A stretch of DNA of 37,440 nucleotides from Cyanobacteria bacterium QS_8_64_29 (GCA_003022125.1 PXQH01000011.1:1-37440); one strand, 5' to 3'; counted from the first letter of the stretch, positions 24,296 to 34,203 are shown. The notes: generated from the letters alone by a model not told the origin. Translations and numbers: made by a program.

Positions 24296-24838
24296 ATGGC
24301 TCAAGCATCCGATTCCGCTAACGCGCCTAACATGGGCCGCCGCCAGTTTATGAACGTTATGGCGTTCGGCACGGTAACGGGCGTTGCCCTAGGCGCGCTC
24401 TATCCCGTGGTTCGCTATTTCATTCCGCCCTCGGCTGGCGGCGAAGGCGAGGGCGTCGTTGCCAAAGACAAGCTGGGCAAACCAATTGATGCCGGCAACG
24501 TAGCGGCCGAACACGATCCCGGCGATCGCGTCCTCACCCAAGGCATTGATGGCGATCCCACCTACGTCATGATCACCGAAGACGAGAGCATCGCTAGCTA
24601 CGGCCTCAATGCTGTCTGCACGCACCTGGGCTGCATCGTGCCCTGGGACGGCAGCCAAAACAAATTCGTCTGCCCCTGCCACGGGTCGCAGTACGACGCC
24701 ACCGGTAAAGTCGTGCGCGGCCCGGCCCCCAAGTCGCTGGCCCTGGTCAATACCGAGGTCACTGAAGGCAACCAAATCGTTTATACGCCCTGGGAAGAGA
24801 CGGACTTTCGCACGGGCCAAGCCCCCTGGTGGACCTAG
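24296..24838 (+). CDS. petC: Cytochrome b6-f complex Rieske iron-sulfur protein
   Basis: PetC carries electrons from plastoquinol to cytochrome f in thylakoid membranes. It has 180 residues. A twin-arginine-type N-terminus (MGRRQFMNV, residues 13-21) precedes the single membrane anchor (about 22-44). After a glycine-rich hinge the soluble domain binds the 2Fe-2S cluster through CTHLGC (108-113) and CPCHG (126-130). The length is standard. The ATG at 24296 is the family start. The 211-bp upstream spacer holds AT-rich TGCAATAATAC, a possible -10 region. It is followed by petA after 45 bp, the usual petCA operon. Confidence 0.98.
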   Translation: MAQASDSANAPNMGRRQFMNVMAFGTVTGVALGALYPVVRYFIPPSAGGEGEGVVAKDKLGKPIDAGNVAAEHDPGDRVLTQGIDGDPTYVMITEDESIASYGLNAVCTHLGCIVPWDGSQNKFVCPCHGSQYDATGKVVRGPAPKSLALVNTEVTEGNQIVYTPWEETDFRTGQAPWWT

Positions 24839-24883
24839 GGACCGCCGGCAGGCGGTTTCGAGTAGCGCGCACGGGACGATCCG

Positions 24884-25846
24884 ATGAGAGCAGTAGTTTT
24901 TCCCATGGCCAAAGTTGCGCTGGTGGCGCTCGCTGCCGCCGCAGTGTGGGTCGCCGGCGCCGGCCTAACCCCGCAACCGGCAGCTGCTTATCCGTTCTGG
25001 GCCCAGCAGACTGCCCCCGAGACGCCGCGCGAGGATACAGGGCGAATCGTCTGTGCCAACTGCCACTTGGCCCAGAAGGAAGCCGAGGTTGCCGTCCCCC
25101 AGTCGGTAACGCCGGATTCAGTGTTCAAAGCCGTCGTCGAGATCCCCTACGACACTGAGCTGCAGCAGGTCATGGCCGACGGCTCGCGCGGCGAGCTCAA
25201 CGTTGGCGCGGTGCTGATGCTGCCCGAGGGCTTTGAAATTGCGCCGGAGGAGCGCATCCCCGAAGCCATGCAAGAGGAAGTGGGCGACGTCTTCTTCCAG
25301 CCCTACAGCGCGGACAAGCCCAACATTGTCTTGGTCGGGCCGCTGTCGGGCAAAGAGCACCAGGAGATCGCCTTCCCGGTGCTCTCGCCCGATCCCGAGG
25401 CCAGCGAAGACCGCTACTACGGCAAATTCCCCGTTTATCTTGGGGCCAATCGCGGGCGCGGCCAGCTCTATCCTGATGGGAGCCGCAGCAATAACGCCGT
25501 CCAGAAGGCCTCGGCTAGCGGCACGATCGCCGCGATCGCCGAGCGCGAGGCGGGCGGTTACGAGGTCACCATCCAACCGCAAGCGGGCGAGCCCACCACC
25601 GATACCATCCCCGCCGGTCCCGAGCCCATCGTGACCGAGGGCGATGCGGTGGAAGCCGGCGATGCCCTCACTGAAGATCCCAACGTGGGCGGTTTCGGTC
25701 AGGAAGAAACCGAGATCGTGCTGCAGGACCCCACCCGCATCAAGTGGCTGATGGGCTTTCTGGGCCTGATTGCTCTCGCCCAGATCTTTTTGATCCTCAA
25801 AAAGCGGCAGGTCGAGCGCATGCAAGCTGCCGAGATGGACCTTTAG
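24884..25846 (+). CDS. petA: Cytochrome f
   Basis: This c-type cytochrome of the b6f complex passes electrons to plastocyanin or cytochrome c6 in the lumen. It has 320 residues. A Sec signal peptide of 35 residues ends PAAA before YPFWAQQ, and Tyr36 is the mature N-terminus that serves as axial heme ligand. The heme site CANCH is at 57-61. The large and small lumenal domains follow, and the C-terminal anchor is about 283-306 with a basic stromal end. It is cotranscribed with petC. It is convergent with the damaged EamA gene, whose frame runs on through its antisense strand. Confidence 0.98.
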   Translation: MRAVVFPMAKVALVALAAAAVWVAGAGLTPQPAAAYPFWAQQTAPETPREDTGRIVCANCHLAQKEAEVAVPQSVTPDSVFKAVVEIPYDTELQQVMADGSRGELNVGAVLMLPEGFEIAPEERIPEAMQEEVGDVFFQPYSADKPNIVLVGPLSGKEHQEIAFPVLSPDPEASEDRYYGKFPVYLGANRGRGQLYPDGSRSNNAVQKASASGTIAAIAEREAGGYEVTIQPQAGEPTTDTIPAGPEPIVTEGDAVEAGDALTEDPNVGGFGQEETEIVLQDPTRIKWLMGFLGLIALAQIFLILKKRQVERMQAAEMDL

Positions 25847-25859
25847 CGACCCTTGCGAG

Positions 25860-26745
25860 CTAGCTCGGGCGGGGCAGGCCGCCTGCCCCAGCGCGATCTC
25901 CAGGCCCACCAGCAGCAGCGCGCAACCGCCCAGCCCCCATCCGGTTGGGATCTCGCCCAAAAGGAGCGCTCCCAGCAGCGTAGCCCCGACTGGCTCGAGC
26001 AAGGTCACCAACGTCACGGTCATTGGCGGCAACCAGCGCAGCGCCCAGTTGAAACTGGTGTGGCCCAGCAGCTGCGACCCGAGCGCCAGCAGCAGGATGC
26101 AACCGTAAACCACTGGCGGATGGGGCCAGTAGCCCATCCCCAAAACCGGCGGTAGCGGCGCCAGCACGATGGCAGCCGTGGCATAGGCCACCGTGGCGTA
26201 GCTGCGCGTGTCCAACCCGGCCCCTCGGGCAGCCCGGCCCAGGGCAAAATAGGTTCCGGCTGCCATGGCCCCAACCAGCGCCAGCCCATCGCCTAGCAGC
26301 GAGTGACGGGTCGCGCCTCCGTAGGCAGTATCCCCCCAAGCAATGAGGCCGCAGCCGGCGGTAGCTAGCAGCGTGCCCGCTGGCCCCATACCAGCTGGGC
26401 GGCCAGCGCGACCCACAGCGGGTGGGTCGTCACCAGCGCCGTGGAAGCGGCAATGGAGGTGAGCGCTAGCGAGGCGATCCAGCTGACAAAGTGCAGCGCC
26501 AGGGCCAAGCCGGCTGCCACCGCGTAGCGCCAGCCGCGGGCGGCCAGCGCTGGCAGGGGGAGGCTCAATGGCAGCAGCAGTACGGTCGCGACTTGCAAGC
26601 GCGCCGCCGCCAGGAATGCGCTCAGCGCCCATACCTCACCGGTGGCGGCTGCCAAGGCCCACCGGATCCAAATGGCAGAGGCCGATATACCCGCAACCCC
26701 CAACCCCAGAACCAGGCCCAGCTGCCAGCGCGGTGGCTTTACCAT
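25860..26745 (-). pseudogene. EamA/DMT-family transporter, frameshifted
   Basis: This was a ten-helix drug/metabolite transporter. The first half starts at ATG 26745 (MVKPPRWQLGL) and reads normally through SIAASTALVTTHPLWVALAAQL, the typical end of the first EamA repeat, to LVWGQRARC and a TAG near 26365. The second half continues in another frame from about 26385 (GTLLATAGCGLIAWGD) through YVFALGR-like and NWALRWLPPMTVTLVTLLEPV segments to LVGLEIALG near 25885. The change of frame falls where the linker between repeats should be, consistent with a small deletion there. The second frame also has no stop near the expected end and runs on antisense to petA; a TAG in a third frame is at 25860-25862. 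It may be a real pseudogene, or a sequencing error plus a lost stop. Confidence 0.8.
25871..25889. terminator. Hairpin downstream of petA
   Basis: GGGGCAGG and CCTGCCCC form a perfect 8-bp GC stem with loop CCG, 24 bases after the petA stop. It would serve petA and the convergent transporter gene. T-runs are absent on both sides. Confidence 0.5.
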
Positions 26746-26775
26746 GGCGATCGCTGAAGATAGCCGCCGCCAGCG

Positions 26776-27153
26776 ATGGCAACCGAGCTGCCGCCGCTCA
26801 CCACCGAGACCATCTGGGCAATTCTCAACGACGAGCTGGCCGATGGCACGGTCAATCGGCTGGCTTGGGCTTGCTTGGGCTATCGCTACGATGCGGCAGC
26901 CCAGCAGTGGGACAGTAGCGGCGCCCACCCCGACTGGCAAGCGGCGTACCCGCAACCGCCGGACTTTATCGCCAGCCGTCGCGCCACCGTTAAGCTCACG
27001 CGCTCGATTCCCAAGCCCGACAAGCAGCTGCTGAAGGAACGACTGGGCTTTAAGGGCTACAAGATCGGCGAGTTCGGCCCGCGCGAGACCCGCCGCGCCA
27101 CGGCTGCCAATTGGCTGCTACATTACATGCGGCAGACCGGCAGGCTGGCGTGA
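26776..27153 (+). CDS. DUF1823 family protein
   Basis: This 125-residue soluble protein is from a family restricted to cyanobacteria and plants; its function is unknown. It is recognised by [18 protein letters not shown] at the start, the [13 protein letters not shown] segment near 35-47, [10 protein letters not shown] near 70-79, and a closing [31 protein letters not shown] region shown here in part by [10 protein letters not shown]. It is divergent from the EamA remnant, only 30 bp between starts. Its TGA is followed one base later by the GTG of bioF, so both are probably translated from one mRNA. Confidence 0.92.
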   Translation: MATELPPLTTETIWAILNDELADGTVNRLAWACLGYRYDAAAQQWDSSGAHPDWQAAYPQPPDFIASRRATVKLTRSIPKPDKQLLKERLGFKGYKIGEFGPRETRRATAANWLLHYMRQTGRLA

Positions 27154-27154
27154 G

Positions 27155-28333
27155 GTGACGCCTCCCACCCCTCAAGCGCGCGATCCCTACGCCTGGATCG
27201 AGCGCGCGCTGGCAACCCTCCATCGGGCCAACTGGTACCGCTCGGTAACGCCCATCCGCAGCCGGCCGGGCGCCGTCATCGAGCGCAACGGCCGCTCGCT
27301 GGTGAACTTGGGCAGCAACGATTATCTGGGGCTGGCCGGCGATCCGCGCCTTATTGAGGCAGCGGCGCAGGCAGCGCGCGAGCTGGGCACCGGTAGCACG
27401 GGCTCGCGCTTGCTCAGCGGCCATCGCGCGCTCCATCGCGAGCTCGAGACGGCCCTTGCAACCCTCAAAGGCACTGACGATGCCTTGGTTTTTAGCTCGG
27501 GATACTTGGCCAATTTGGGGACGATTGCGGCCTTGGTGGGCCCGCGCGACCTGGTCCTAGGCGATCGCTACAATCACGCCAGCCTCAAAACTGGGGCTGC
27601 CGCCAGCGGCGCTTGCACCCGCGAGTACGCCCACTGCGACCTGGGGGATCTGCAAGCGCAGCTAGCACGCGAGCGCCCGCACTACCGCCACTGCCTCATT
27701 GCCACGGATAGTGCCTTCAGCATGGACGGCGATCTGTGCCCGCTGCCGCAACTGCTGGATTTGGCCGAATCGGCCGGGTGCATGGTGTTGGTCGATGAAG
27801 CCCACGCCACTGGCGTTCTGGGGGCAACTGGGGCAGGCTGCGTCGAGGCCTGGGGCTGCGGCCATCGCCCCATGGTGCAAGTGGGAACGCTCAGCAAGGC
27901 CCTGGGCAGCCTGGGGGGCTATGTCGCCGGCTCGGCCGCCCTCATCGACTACCTGCGCAACCGTACCCCGAGCTGGATCTACACCACCGGCCTATCGCCA
28001 GCCGATGCGGCAGCAGCCCGGGAAGCGCTACGGCTGGTGCGCGAGGAACCGCAGCGCCGCGAGTGGCTTTGGGCGAATGCCGATGCGCTCAAGCAGCAGC
28101 TCTCAGGGCATGCCCTGCTGCCCTCGCAAACGCCCATCGTTTGCCTGCAAGCGGCGAGCCCGGCCCGGGCCCTAACGCTGGCGCAGCAGCTCGAGGCGGC
28201 CGGCGTCTTTGCACCGGCGGTGCGCCCGCCCACTGTGCCCACCAGCCGCATTCGCTTCTCGGTGATGGCAACCCACCAGCGCGAACACCTACAGCGCGCG
28301 GCCGCCGCGCTCGAGGCCGAGGCAAGCAGCTAG
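27155..28333 (+). CDS. bioF: 8-amino-7-oxononanoate synthase
   Basis: This PLP enzyme condenses pimeloyl-ACP/CoA with alanine in biotin synthesis. It has 392 residues. It shows the fold-type I pattern: [10 protein letters not shown] near 50-59, [13 protein letters not shown] near 76-88, [11 protein letters not shown] near 213-223 and the PLP-binding Lys248 in [11 protein letters not shown]. Related enzymes (Kbl, HemA, SPT) share the fold; sequence and length fit BioF best. The GTG start at 27155 lies one base after the upstream stop, so it is probably translationally coupled to the DUF1823 gene. It is convergent with mobA, with CTAG used as both stops. Confidence 0.92.
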   Translation: MTPPTPQARDPYAWIERALATLHRANWYRSVTPIRSRPGAVIERNGRSLVNLGSNDYLGLAGDPRLIEAAAQAARELGTGSTGSRLLSGHRALHRELETALATLKGTDDALVFSSGYLANLGTIAALVGPRDLVLGDRYNHASLKTGAAASGACTREYAHCDLGDLQAQLARERPHYRHCLIATDSAFSMDGDLCPLPQLLDLAESAGCMVLVDEAHATGVLGATGAGCVEAWGCGHRPMVQVGTLSKALGSLGGYVAGSAALIDYLRNRTPSWIYTTGLSPADAAAAREALRLVREEPQRREWLWANADALKQQLSGHALLPSQTPIVCLQAASPARALTLAQQLEAAGVFAPAVRPPTVPTSRIRFSVMATHQREHLQRAAAALEAEASS

Positions 28334-28917
28334 GCTCCCCGGGCAGCCAGATCGGCAGGCGCGTTGCAGTTCCAAAGTGCTTGGGGATCGCTTACGGTCA
28401 GCGTCCCGACGGGTTGCTGCGCCAGCCAGTCTTGCAGCGAGCGCTGCCCGGAACGCAGGTGAGCGCGTAGCGAGGGCAGGCAATCGCGCTTATAAAAGCC
28501 GCACAGCGGCTCCCACCGAGCGGAACGGAACGGTAGCTGCGCCACTGTCCCGTCTGCCTCCTTCGGTAGCTGGGCCATCCAATGCTGGAGCTCAGCCGCG
28601 TTGATGCCTGCCAGATCGCAAGCCAGCACGAGCGCCCACTGGGTCTCAGTTCGCTCGAGGCCCGCAACGAGCCCTGCGAGCGGGCCCTGCCCCCGATCGC
28701 GCTCGCAGCAGAAGGTGCACTCGGTTGGCGCTCGGTGGCGGTAGCGCGCTGGCCGGGGCGTCACGATCCGAACCGGTGCCGCCCCCGCCGCGATCGCCGC
28801 CTGGCAAACGCGCGCCAGTAGCGGTATCCCGCCCAAGGTGACAAGAGCTTTGTCGCGCCCCATGCGAGAGTTCTGGCCGCCAGCCAGCACGATTGCCGTC
28901 ACCGCCGGGGCCGTCAC
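28330..28917 (-). CDS. mobA: Molybdenum cofactor guanylyltransferase
   Basis: MobA attaches GMP to molybdenum cofactor, giving the bis-MGD form used by bacterial nitrate reductases. It has 195 residues. The N-terminal nucleotide-binding motif [15 protein letters not shown] is at 11-25, the GPLAGL loop follows, and the DLAGIN segment replaces the common DMP metal-binding motif (usual CDMP reads ACDLAG). The GTG at 28917 overlaps the TGA of the upstream gene as GTGA, the mark of translational coupling; a second GTG at 28932 is less likely. It pairs functionally with moeA at 8768. Confidence 0.9.
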   Translation of the reverse strand: MTAPAVTAIVLAGGQNSRMGRDKALVTLGGIPLLARVCQAAIAAGAAPVRIVTPRPARYRHRAPTECTFCCERDRGQGPLAGLVAGLERTETQWALVLACDLAGINAAELQHWMAQLPKEADGTVAQLPFRSARWEPLCGFYKRDCLPSLRAHLRSGQRSLQDWLAQQPVGTLTVSDPQALWNCNAPADLAARGA

Positions 28918-29204
28918 GACTCCGCCGCCCACTCATCCGAGTCCGGCTCGGGCGAACCGGCCAGGTGCGGGCGCTGGGGTGACTGCCTGAAGCGAATGGC
29001 TGTCACGCCCAAGTTGGGGGCCGAGGCCGCGATTTTGTGGCGCCGCAACCACAGGGCATGGCGCGCGTGGGCATCGGGACAGGTAACGACCAACTCCGTC
29101 CCGCGCAAGCTCAGCTGGCAGTGTGCCAGCAGGTTGCGGAAGGGCCAACGCTGGCGTTGCAGAAAGAGCGCGATCGCGCGTTGGGCGAAGGGTTGGGCGG
29201 ACAT
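28914..29204 (-). CDS. Hypothetical protein coupled to mobA, 96 residues
   Basis: This is a small basic protein. Residues 1-75 look folded: an amphipathic N-terminal helix, then LSLRGTELVVTCPDAHARHALWL- and a LGVTAIRFR strand, an alternation compatible with a small nucleic-acid- or protein-binding domain of KH/DciA-like shape. The last 20 residues are polar. I do not recognise the family. The stop is embedded in the mobA start (GTGA), so the two are translated together, and a role beside molybdenum cofactor is possible only by position. Confidence 0.65.
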   Translation of the reverse strand: MSAQPFAQRAIALFLQRQRWPFRNLLAHCQLSLRGTELVVTCPDAHARHALWLRRHKIAASAPNLGVTAIRFRQSPQRPHLAGSPEPDSDEWAAES

Positions 29205-29489
29205 GACCTGGATCCGAATCGGGCTAGCTCGTTCGGAAGTGCTGGGATCTCAGCAAGTTATTGCAATCGGCTAGCAACAAGTTTGAACTTTCATGACGCC
29301 ACTCCTGCAGGAGACTGCCTGCCTCCGTGCTGACGGGCGTGCTATCGACAATTGCTACACTGCGGGTTAGTTTTTGCCATGCTGGCCTCTAGGATATTCC
29401 GGTCGACCGCGGTCTGCCAGCCAGCTAGCGGCTCGGCCGATGGGGCCGCCTTGTTGGCCCCAACCTAGGGTGAAGGTGTGAGGAAGGCT

Positions 29490-30953
29490 GTGACTGCCAA
29501 AAAGATCGCCCAGAAGCGACAGCGGCAAACGCGCTCGTCCAAACCTACCCCCAACAAGCGCAAGCCTGCCTCCCTCTGGAAGCGCCGGTTTTGGGTGGGA
29601 ACGGGCCTGTTGGGCGTTGCCGCCCTATCTGCCATGGGCGGTGCCCTGCTGGCACTCTCGCTCTCGGCGCAGCCGCTACGCCCGGCGCAGCTAGCGCAGC
29701 GGGCCGAGCGCATTGCGTTTGACGAGCGCGATCCGGTTGATACCCCAAGCTTGCAGCTGCCGGGGCTAACGCGTCCCATCAACGTTCTGATTCTGGGAAC
29801 CAAAGCCGATACGCCCATTGCCAAACGCTCGCCGGAGCGCAGCAATGAATTTGGCGGCAACACGGACACCATCCTGCTGGCGCGCTTTGAGCCAGGCTCG
29901 GACGAACTGACGCTACTGTCGGTACCGCGCGATACGCGCACCCGCATTGAAGGACTGGGAACAGCCAAAATCAACGCGGCCAATGCCGAAGGCGGTGCAG
30001 CGCTAGCAGCCCGCGAGGTGCGCGATTTGCTTGGGGGTGTGGCCATCGATCGCTACGTGCGCCTCAACCTGCAGGGCGTCGAGACTTTGGTCGATGCGCT
30101 GGGTGGAGTTACGGTCTATGTCCCCAAAGACATGCACTACACCGACCGCAGCCAGGACCTGCGCATCGATCTGGAACAGGGCAAGCAGCATCTGGATGGC
30201 GATAAAGCTTTGCAGTTCCTGCGATTCCGCCACGATGGCAAAGGCGACATCGGCCGGATCCAGCGCCAGCAGATCCTGCTGCGCGCCATCCTCGACAAGG
30301 CCCTAAATCCGACCACCTTGGTGCGGGCGCCCCAGATCGTCTCGGCCGTCCGCGCGCACGTGGATACCAACCTGAGCGTTGAGGAGATGATTGCGCTTGC
30401 CGGTTTTGCCACCAAGACCGACACCAGCGACGTGCAGATGGTCATGCTGCCCGGCCGCGTTGGTTCGGGGACGGTTCAGAGCGATTCGGGCGAGACCTCA
30501 ATCAGCTATTGGATCCCGGACGAGTCGAAAATTCCAGCCCTAATGGCCCGCTACTTCGATGCCCCACGGGCCGCCTCCAGCGAGGAGGAGGCTCCCGAGC
30601 CGGCTAACGTGCGCGTGGCCATCCAAAACGGGGCGGAGCAAGCCCAAGCCGCGATCGCGCTCAAGCGCGCGCTGCAGCGGCAGGGCTACCGCCAGAGCTA
30701 TCTCGACGATGGCTGGGACCGCGTACCGTCCCGAACGCGCATCCTGGTCCAGCAGGGCAACGAACGGGCCGCCCGAGCCGTTCGCGAGTCCCTAGGGATG
30801 GGAACGGTGCGCGTCCAGAGCACGGGACCGCTCAACGCTGATATCACCGTGCGCATGGGTCAAGACTGGCTGCAGCGGCAGCGCGTGCTGCCCTCGGCAC
30901 CTGAGGCTAGCGATGCCAGTGCGCCAGCAACCAGTCCCGCAACAGCGGGTTAA
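29490..30953 (+). CDS. LytR-CpsA-Psr (LCP) family protein with LytR_C domain
   Basis: LCP enzymes transfer polyprenyl-linked glycans to peptidoglycan or similar acceptors at the outer face of the plasma membrane. It has 487 residues. A very basic cytoplasmic N-terminus (1-32) and one membrane helix (about 35-57) precede the LCP domain. The LCP domain has NVLILGTKAD, NTDTILLARFEP, LSVPRDTRTRI with the pyrophosphate-binding Arg residues, and FLRFRHDGKGDIGRIQRQQ. A C-terminal LytR_C domain (about 370-460) follows an acidic linker. GTG at 29490 has GAGGA 5 bases upstream and is preferred to GTG 29478. The upstream spacer 29205-29489 shows only a 12-bp palindrome CTCCTGCAGGAG at 29302-29313. Its 3' end overlaps the convergent hydrolase gene by 47 bp. 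Confidence 0.92.
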   Translation: MTAKKIAQKRQRQTRSSKPTPNKRKPASLWKRRFWVGTGLLGVAALSAMGGALLALSLSAQPLRPAQLAQRAERIAFDERDPVDTPSLQLPGLTRPINVLILGTKADTPIAKRSPERSNEFGGNTDTILLARFEPGSDELTLLSVPRDTRTRIEGLGTAKINAANAEGGAALAAREVRDLLGGVAIDRYVRLNLQGVETLVDALGGVTVYVPKDMHYTDRSQDLRIDLEQGKQHLDGDKALQFLRFRHDGKGDIGRIQRQQILLRAILDKALNPTTLVRAPQIVSAVRAHVDTNLSVEEMIALAGFATKTDTSDVQMVMLPGRVGSGTVQSDSGETSISYWIPDESKIPALMARYFDAPRAASSEEEAPEPANVRVAIQNGAEQAQAAIALKRALQRQGYRQSYLDDGWDRVPSRTRILVQQGNERAARAVRESLGMGTVRVQSTGPLNADITVRMGQDWLQRQRVLPSAPEASDASAPATSPATAG

Positions 30954-31809
30954 CCCGCTCAGGGACTTCATCGTGGGGACAGTGGCCCAACCCGGGCAGC
31001 GGGACAAAGCGCTCTACGGTGGACCAGTCGGCGGCCTGGCGGCCCAGCTCAACCGGTTCCCAGGGATCGGCAGTGCCCCACAGCACCAGCGCCGGGCAGG
31101 CGAGCTCGGGCAGCAGCTCCTCCGGTAGTGGTCCCCCGGAATAATTGACAAAGGCAATAAAGACCTCGGCAGCTCCCGGATCGCGGGCCGGCTCGAGCAG
31201 CAGCGCCACTAGCTCGTCCGTTACGGCCTCGGCCTGCGGGTAAGCCTGCTGCAAGATGCGGCGGACGGTTCCAGGCCGGGCGAGGCGGCGAAAAAACGCC
31301 CGACCGATGGGGCCGACGCTCAGCAACTGTTGCGCCAGCGGCGCGCTCCAGCGCCGGTACCAGGGCAGGTTGCCGCGCTTGCACTCGTGCAGCCGCCGCA
31401 GCGAAAAGTTGATGGCCGCCACTCCCAATACCCGCTCCGGATGAGTTACAGCAGCCTGCATGGCCGCAATGCAGCCAATGGAGTTACCCACCAAAAACGC
31501 GGGCTCGCTCACGACCTCGCGGCAAAAATCGGCCACCTGCTGGCCCCAAGTCTCGAAGGTGTAGCTAACTGTAGGACTAGGTGGTGGCTTGGCGGATGCC
31601 CCAAAGCCGAGCAAATCGATGGCGTAGCACCGGCAGTCGCGCCCGAGCTCGGCGAGGTTGTGGCGCCAGTGACCCGAGCAGGCCCCAAAGCCGTGGACCA
31701 GGACCGCTGGCGGCCCGCGATCGCCGCAGGCGCGGTACGCAATGCGGTGGCCGCGCCACTGCCACGCGCTAACCGGCGGCATGGCCGTCACAACAGCCGA
31801 ATCATCCAT
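30907..31809 (-). CDS. Alpha/beta fold hydrolase
   Basis: This 300-residue hydrolase of the esterase/haloperoxidase-like alpha/beta family has no signal peptide. It shows the oxyanion motif VHGFGACSGHW at 38-48, the nucleophile elbow VGNSIGC with Ser110, the acid in GTADPWEPVELG and the catalytic His in GLGHCPHDEVPE. Cyanobacterial and plastid homologues include enzymes near chlorophyll catabolism, but the substrate is not deducible. ATG 31809 is preferred; the frame is open to 31890, which would overlap the agmatinase start, and ATG 31782 is also possible. It is divergent from agmatinase, 71 bp apart. Confidence 0.85.
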   Translation of the reverse strand: MDDSAVVTAMPPVSAWQWRGHRIAYRACGDRGPPAVLVHGFGACSGHWRHNLAELGRDCRCYAIDLLGFGASAKPPPSPTVSYTFETWGQQVADFCREVVSEPAFLVGNSIGCIAAMQAAVTHPERVLGVAAINFSLRRLHECKRGNLPWYRRWSAPLAQQLLSVGPIGRAFFRRLARPGTVRRILQQAYPQAEAVTDELVALLLEPARDPGAAEVFIAFVNYSGGPLPEELLPELACPALVLWGTADPWEPVELGRQAADWSTVERFVPLPGLGHCPHDEVPERVNPLLRDWLLAHWHR

Positions 31810-31880
31810 AGGGGAGGCTGCCAGCGTGGGATACTGCCATCTTAGGCTAAGGCCCAGTCCCCCGCCGGCTGCTACCGACC

Positions 31881-32792
31881 ATGACCCCACCCCATCGCGC
31901 TGCCCCCGCGCTCCCGGCTTTTATGGCCCACGAAGGGGGTGGTGCCGGGGCCACGGCCCCCCTGAGGGTCCTGCCCGTTCCCTACGAGGCCACCACCACC
32001 TACCGCCCGGGCTGCCGGGGCGGCCCCGAAGCCTTGCTGGCTGCCTCCGACGAGCTGGAGGCCTACGACCTGGAACTCGAGCGCGAGGTGAGCTGGGAGT
32101 TGGGCATTCACACTTGCGCCCCCGTGGCCGATACCCGCGCCACTGCCATGGCACCGGCGGACGCCATGCCCGCGATCCGCGAGGCTGGGGCCCAGCTTGC
32201 TGCAACGGTGGCCTTTGGGGTAACCGTTGGCGGCGAGCACAGCGTGACTGCGGGGTTGCTGCAGGGGTACCGCCAGTACTGGCGCGAGCCGTTTACGGTG
32301 GTGCAAATTGACGCCCACGCTGACTTGCGCGATCGCTACGAAGGCTCGCCCCACAACCATGCCTGCGTCATGCGGCGGGTTCAGGAGCTGGGCTTGCCCA
32401 TCCTGCCCGTGGGCATCCGCAGCCTCTGCCGCGAGGAGGCCCAGCGGATCGCCCGGCAGCAGCTGCCGGTAGTCTGGGCGCGCGATGCGGCGGCCGGAAC
32501 GGGCTGGATCGAGCGCGCGCTCGCCAGCATCGAGACCGAGCGGGTGTTTATCACCATCGACCTCGACGGGCTCGACCCGGGGCTGATGCCGGGGGTGGGG
32601 ACGCCGGAACCGGGCGGTTTGGCCTGGTACCCGCTGCTGCACTTTCTGCGGCGCACCTTCGAGCGCCACACGGTCATCGGCAGCGACATCATGGAACTCG
32701 CCCCAGTGGCCGATTCAGTGGTTTCGCAGTTTAGTGCGGCCAAGCTAGCCTACAAGCTGCTGGGCTACGGCGCCTGGCAGCGGGGCTGGTAG
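31881..32792 (+). CDS. speB: Agmatinase / ureohydrolase family
   Basis: This manganese enzyme hydrolyses agmatine to putrescine and urea. It has 303 residues. Metal-ligand motifs are [13 protein letters not shown] and TIDLDGLDP, followed by [10 protein letters not shown], all conserved for the arginase/agmatinase fold. In cyanobacteria SpeB-type proteins act in polyamine synthesis or, for some, as guanidine hydrolases, so substrate specificity is not certain. The ATG at 31881 follows a weak site; the N-terminal 15 residues may be extra. It is followed 94 bp later by pyrH. Confidence 0.88.
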   Translation: MTPPHRAAPALPAFMAHEGGGAGATAPLRVLPVPYEATTTYRPGCRGGPEALLAASDELEAYDLELEREVSWELGIHTCAPVADTRATAMAPADAMPAIREAGAQLAATVAFGVTVGGEHSVTAGLLQGYRQYWREPFTVVQIDAHADLRDRYEGSPHNHACVMRRVQELGLPILPVGIRSLCREEAQRIARQQLPVVWARDAAAGTGWIERALASIETERVFITIDLDGLDPGLMPGVGTPEPGGLAWYPLLHFLRRTFERHTVIGSDIMELAPVADSVVSQFSAAKLAYKLLGYGAWQRGW

Positions 32793-32886
32793 GGGCCCCC
32801 GCCGGTGCAATTTCGTTCCGAGAGCGCGCACCGAGCTGCTATGTTATTTGGGGGTTAGCGACACGCGGGCGTGGCGGCGATCGGGG

Positions 32887-33600
32887 ATGAGTTACCGGCG
32901 CATTTTGCTCAAGCTTAGCGGCGAAGCCCTAATGGGCGAGCGCAGCTACGGCACCGATCCGGAGGTGGTGGCCAACATCGCCCGCGAAATTGCCGATGTC
33001 CTGGCCACTGGGGTGCAGCTTGCGGTGGTGGTGGGCGGTGGCAACATCTTTCGCGGGCTCAAGGGGGCTGCCGGCGGCATGGACCGGGCGACGGCGGACT
33101 ACATCGGCATGATCGCCACGGTCATGAATGCCCTAACGTTGCAGGACGCACTCGAGCGCATCGAGGTGCCCTCGCGCGTGCAGACCGCCATCACCATGCA
33201 GCAGGTGGCCGAGCCCTACATCCGCCGGCGTGCCATCCGGCACTTGGAAAAAGGGCGTGCCGTCATCTTTGGCGCTGGATCGGGCAATCCGTTTTTCTCC
33301 ACCGATACCACGGCGGCCCTGCGGGCCGCCGAGATTGACGCGGAAGCCATTTTTAAAGCCACCCAGGTAGATGGCATCTACGATTGCGACCCGCACCACA
33401 ACCCGCAAGCGCAGCGCTACCAGCACTTGTCGTTCGGGCGCGTGCTCACCCAAGACCTGCGCGTGATGGATGGCACCGCCGTCGCGCTGTGCAAAGAAAA
33501 CGACATTCCAATCCTGGTTTTCGATCTCTCGGTGCGCGGCAACATCGTCCGCGCCATCCAAGGCGAATCGATCGGCACCATCGTGGGAGGTAGCGAATGA
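32887..33600 (+). CDS. pyrH: Uridylate kinase
   Basis: This hexameric enzyme phosphorylates UMP to UDP, inhibited by UTP. It has 237 residues. It is recognised by [11 protein letters not shown] at the start, [11 protein letters not shown], the [16 protein letters not shown]-type segment (here [13 protein letters not shown]) and FDLSVRGNI near the end. ATG 32887 matches the family start ([12 protein letters not shown]); an upstream TTG at 32848 is unlikely. The last bases overlap frr (ATGA), the universal pyrH-frr pair. Confidence 0.97.
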   Translation: MSYRRILLKLSGEALMGERSYGTDPEVVANIAREIADVLATGVQLAVVVGGGNIFRGLKGAAGGMDRATADYIGMIATVMNALTLQDALERIEVPSRVQTAITMQQVAEPYIRRRAIRHLEKGRAVIFGAGSGNPFFSTDTTAALRAAEIDAEAIFKATQVDGIYDCDPHHNPQAQRYQHLSFGRVLTQDLRVMDGTAVALCKENDIPILVFDLSVRGNIVRAIQGESIGTIVGGSE

Positions 33601-34145
33601 ATCTCGACGACGTCCGAGACCGAATGCAAAAGGCCATCGACGCGACGCAGCGCGATTTCAATACGCTGCGCACTGGGCGTGCCAATCCCGCCCTGCTCGA
33701 TCGCGTCACGGTGGAGTACTACGGCGTCGAAACGCCGCTCAAGTCGCTGGCCAACGTCAGCACCCCCGATGCCACGACGATCACCATCCAGCCGTTCGAT
33801 AAAAACAGCATCGCCCAAATCGAAAAGGCCATCGCCATGTCCGATATTGGGCTAACGCCCAACAACGATGGCAACGTCATTCGGCTCAACATCCCGCCGC
33901 TGACCAGCGAGCGGCGCCAGGAGCTGGTCAAAGTCGCCGGCAAAATTGCCGAAGAAGGCCGGGTCTCGGTGCGCAACATCCGCCGCGATGCCATTGATGC
34001 CATCCGCAAGCAGCAAAAGAACGGCGAGCTCTCCGAGGACGAGTCCCAAGACCTGCAGGAGCAGGTGCAGAAGCTGACGGACCAGAGCGTGGGCAAAATC
34101 GACGAGCTGCTCAAAGCCAAAGAGGACGACATCACCACCGTTTGA
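33597..34145 (+). CDS. frr: Ribosome recycling factor
   Basis: RRF splits post-termination ribosomes together with EF-G. It has 182 residues. Family motifs are [46 protein letters not shown] and [15 protein letters not shown], all in the expected order. The ATG overlaps the pyrH stop by four bases, so translation is coupled. The next gene follows after 58 bp. Confidence 0.98.
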   Translation: MNLDDVRDRMQKAIDATQRDFNTLRTGRANPALLDRVTVEYYGVETPLKSLANVSTPDATTITIQPFDKNSIAQIEKAIAMSDIGLTPNNDGNVIRLNIPPLTSERRQELVKVAGKIAEEGRVSVRNIRRDAIDAIRKQQKNGELSEDESQDLQEQVQKLTDQSVGKIDELLKAKEDDITTV

Positions 34146-34203
34146 GCGCTGCCCGACCCCCCGCCAGTGCTGCGCGTGCGAGCTGGCGGCGAGACTGGCG
34201 TTT

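Noticed and set aside
25118-25859. Long minus-strand frame antisense to petA
   Set aside because: It is the run-on of the damaged EamA frame and a shadow of petA codon bias; the sequence has no protein-like pattern.
29205-29477. Possible small RNA in the spacer before the LCP gene
   Set aside because: There is a 12-bp palindrome but no terminator with a T-run and no known RNA motif.
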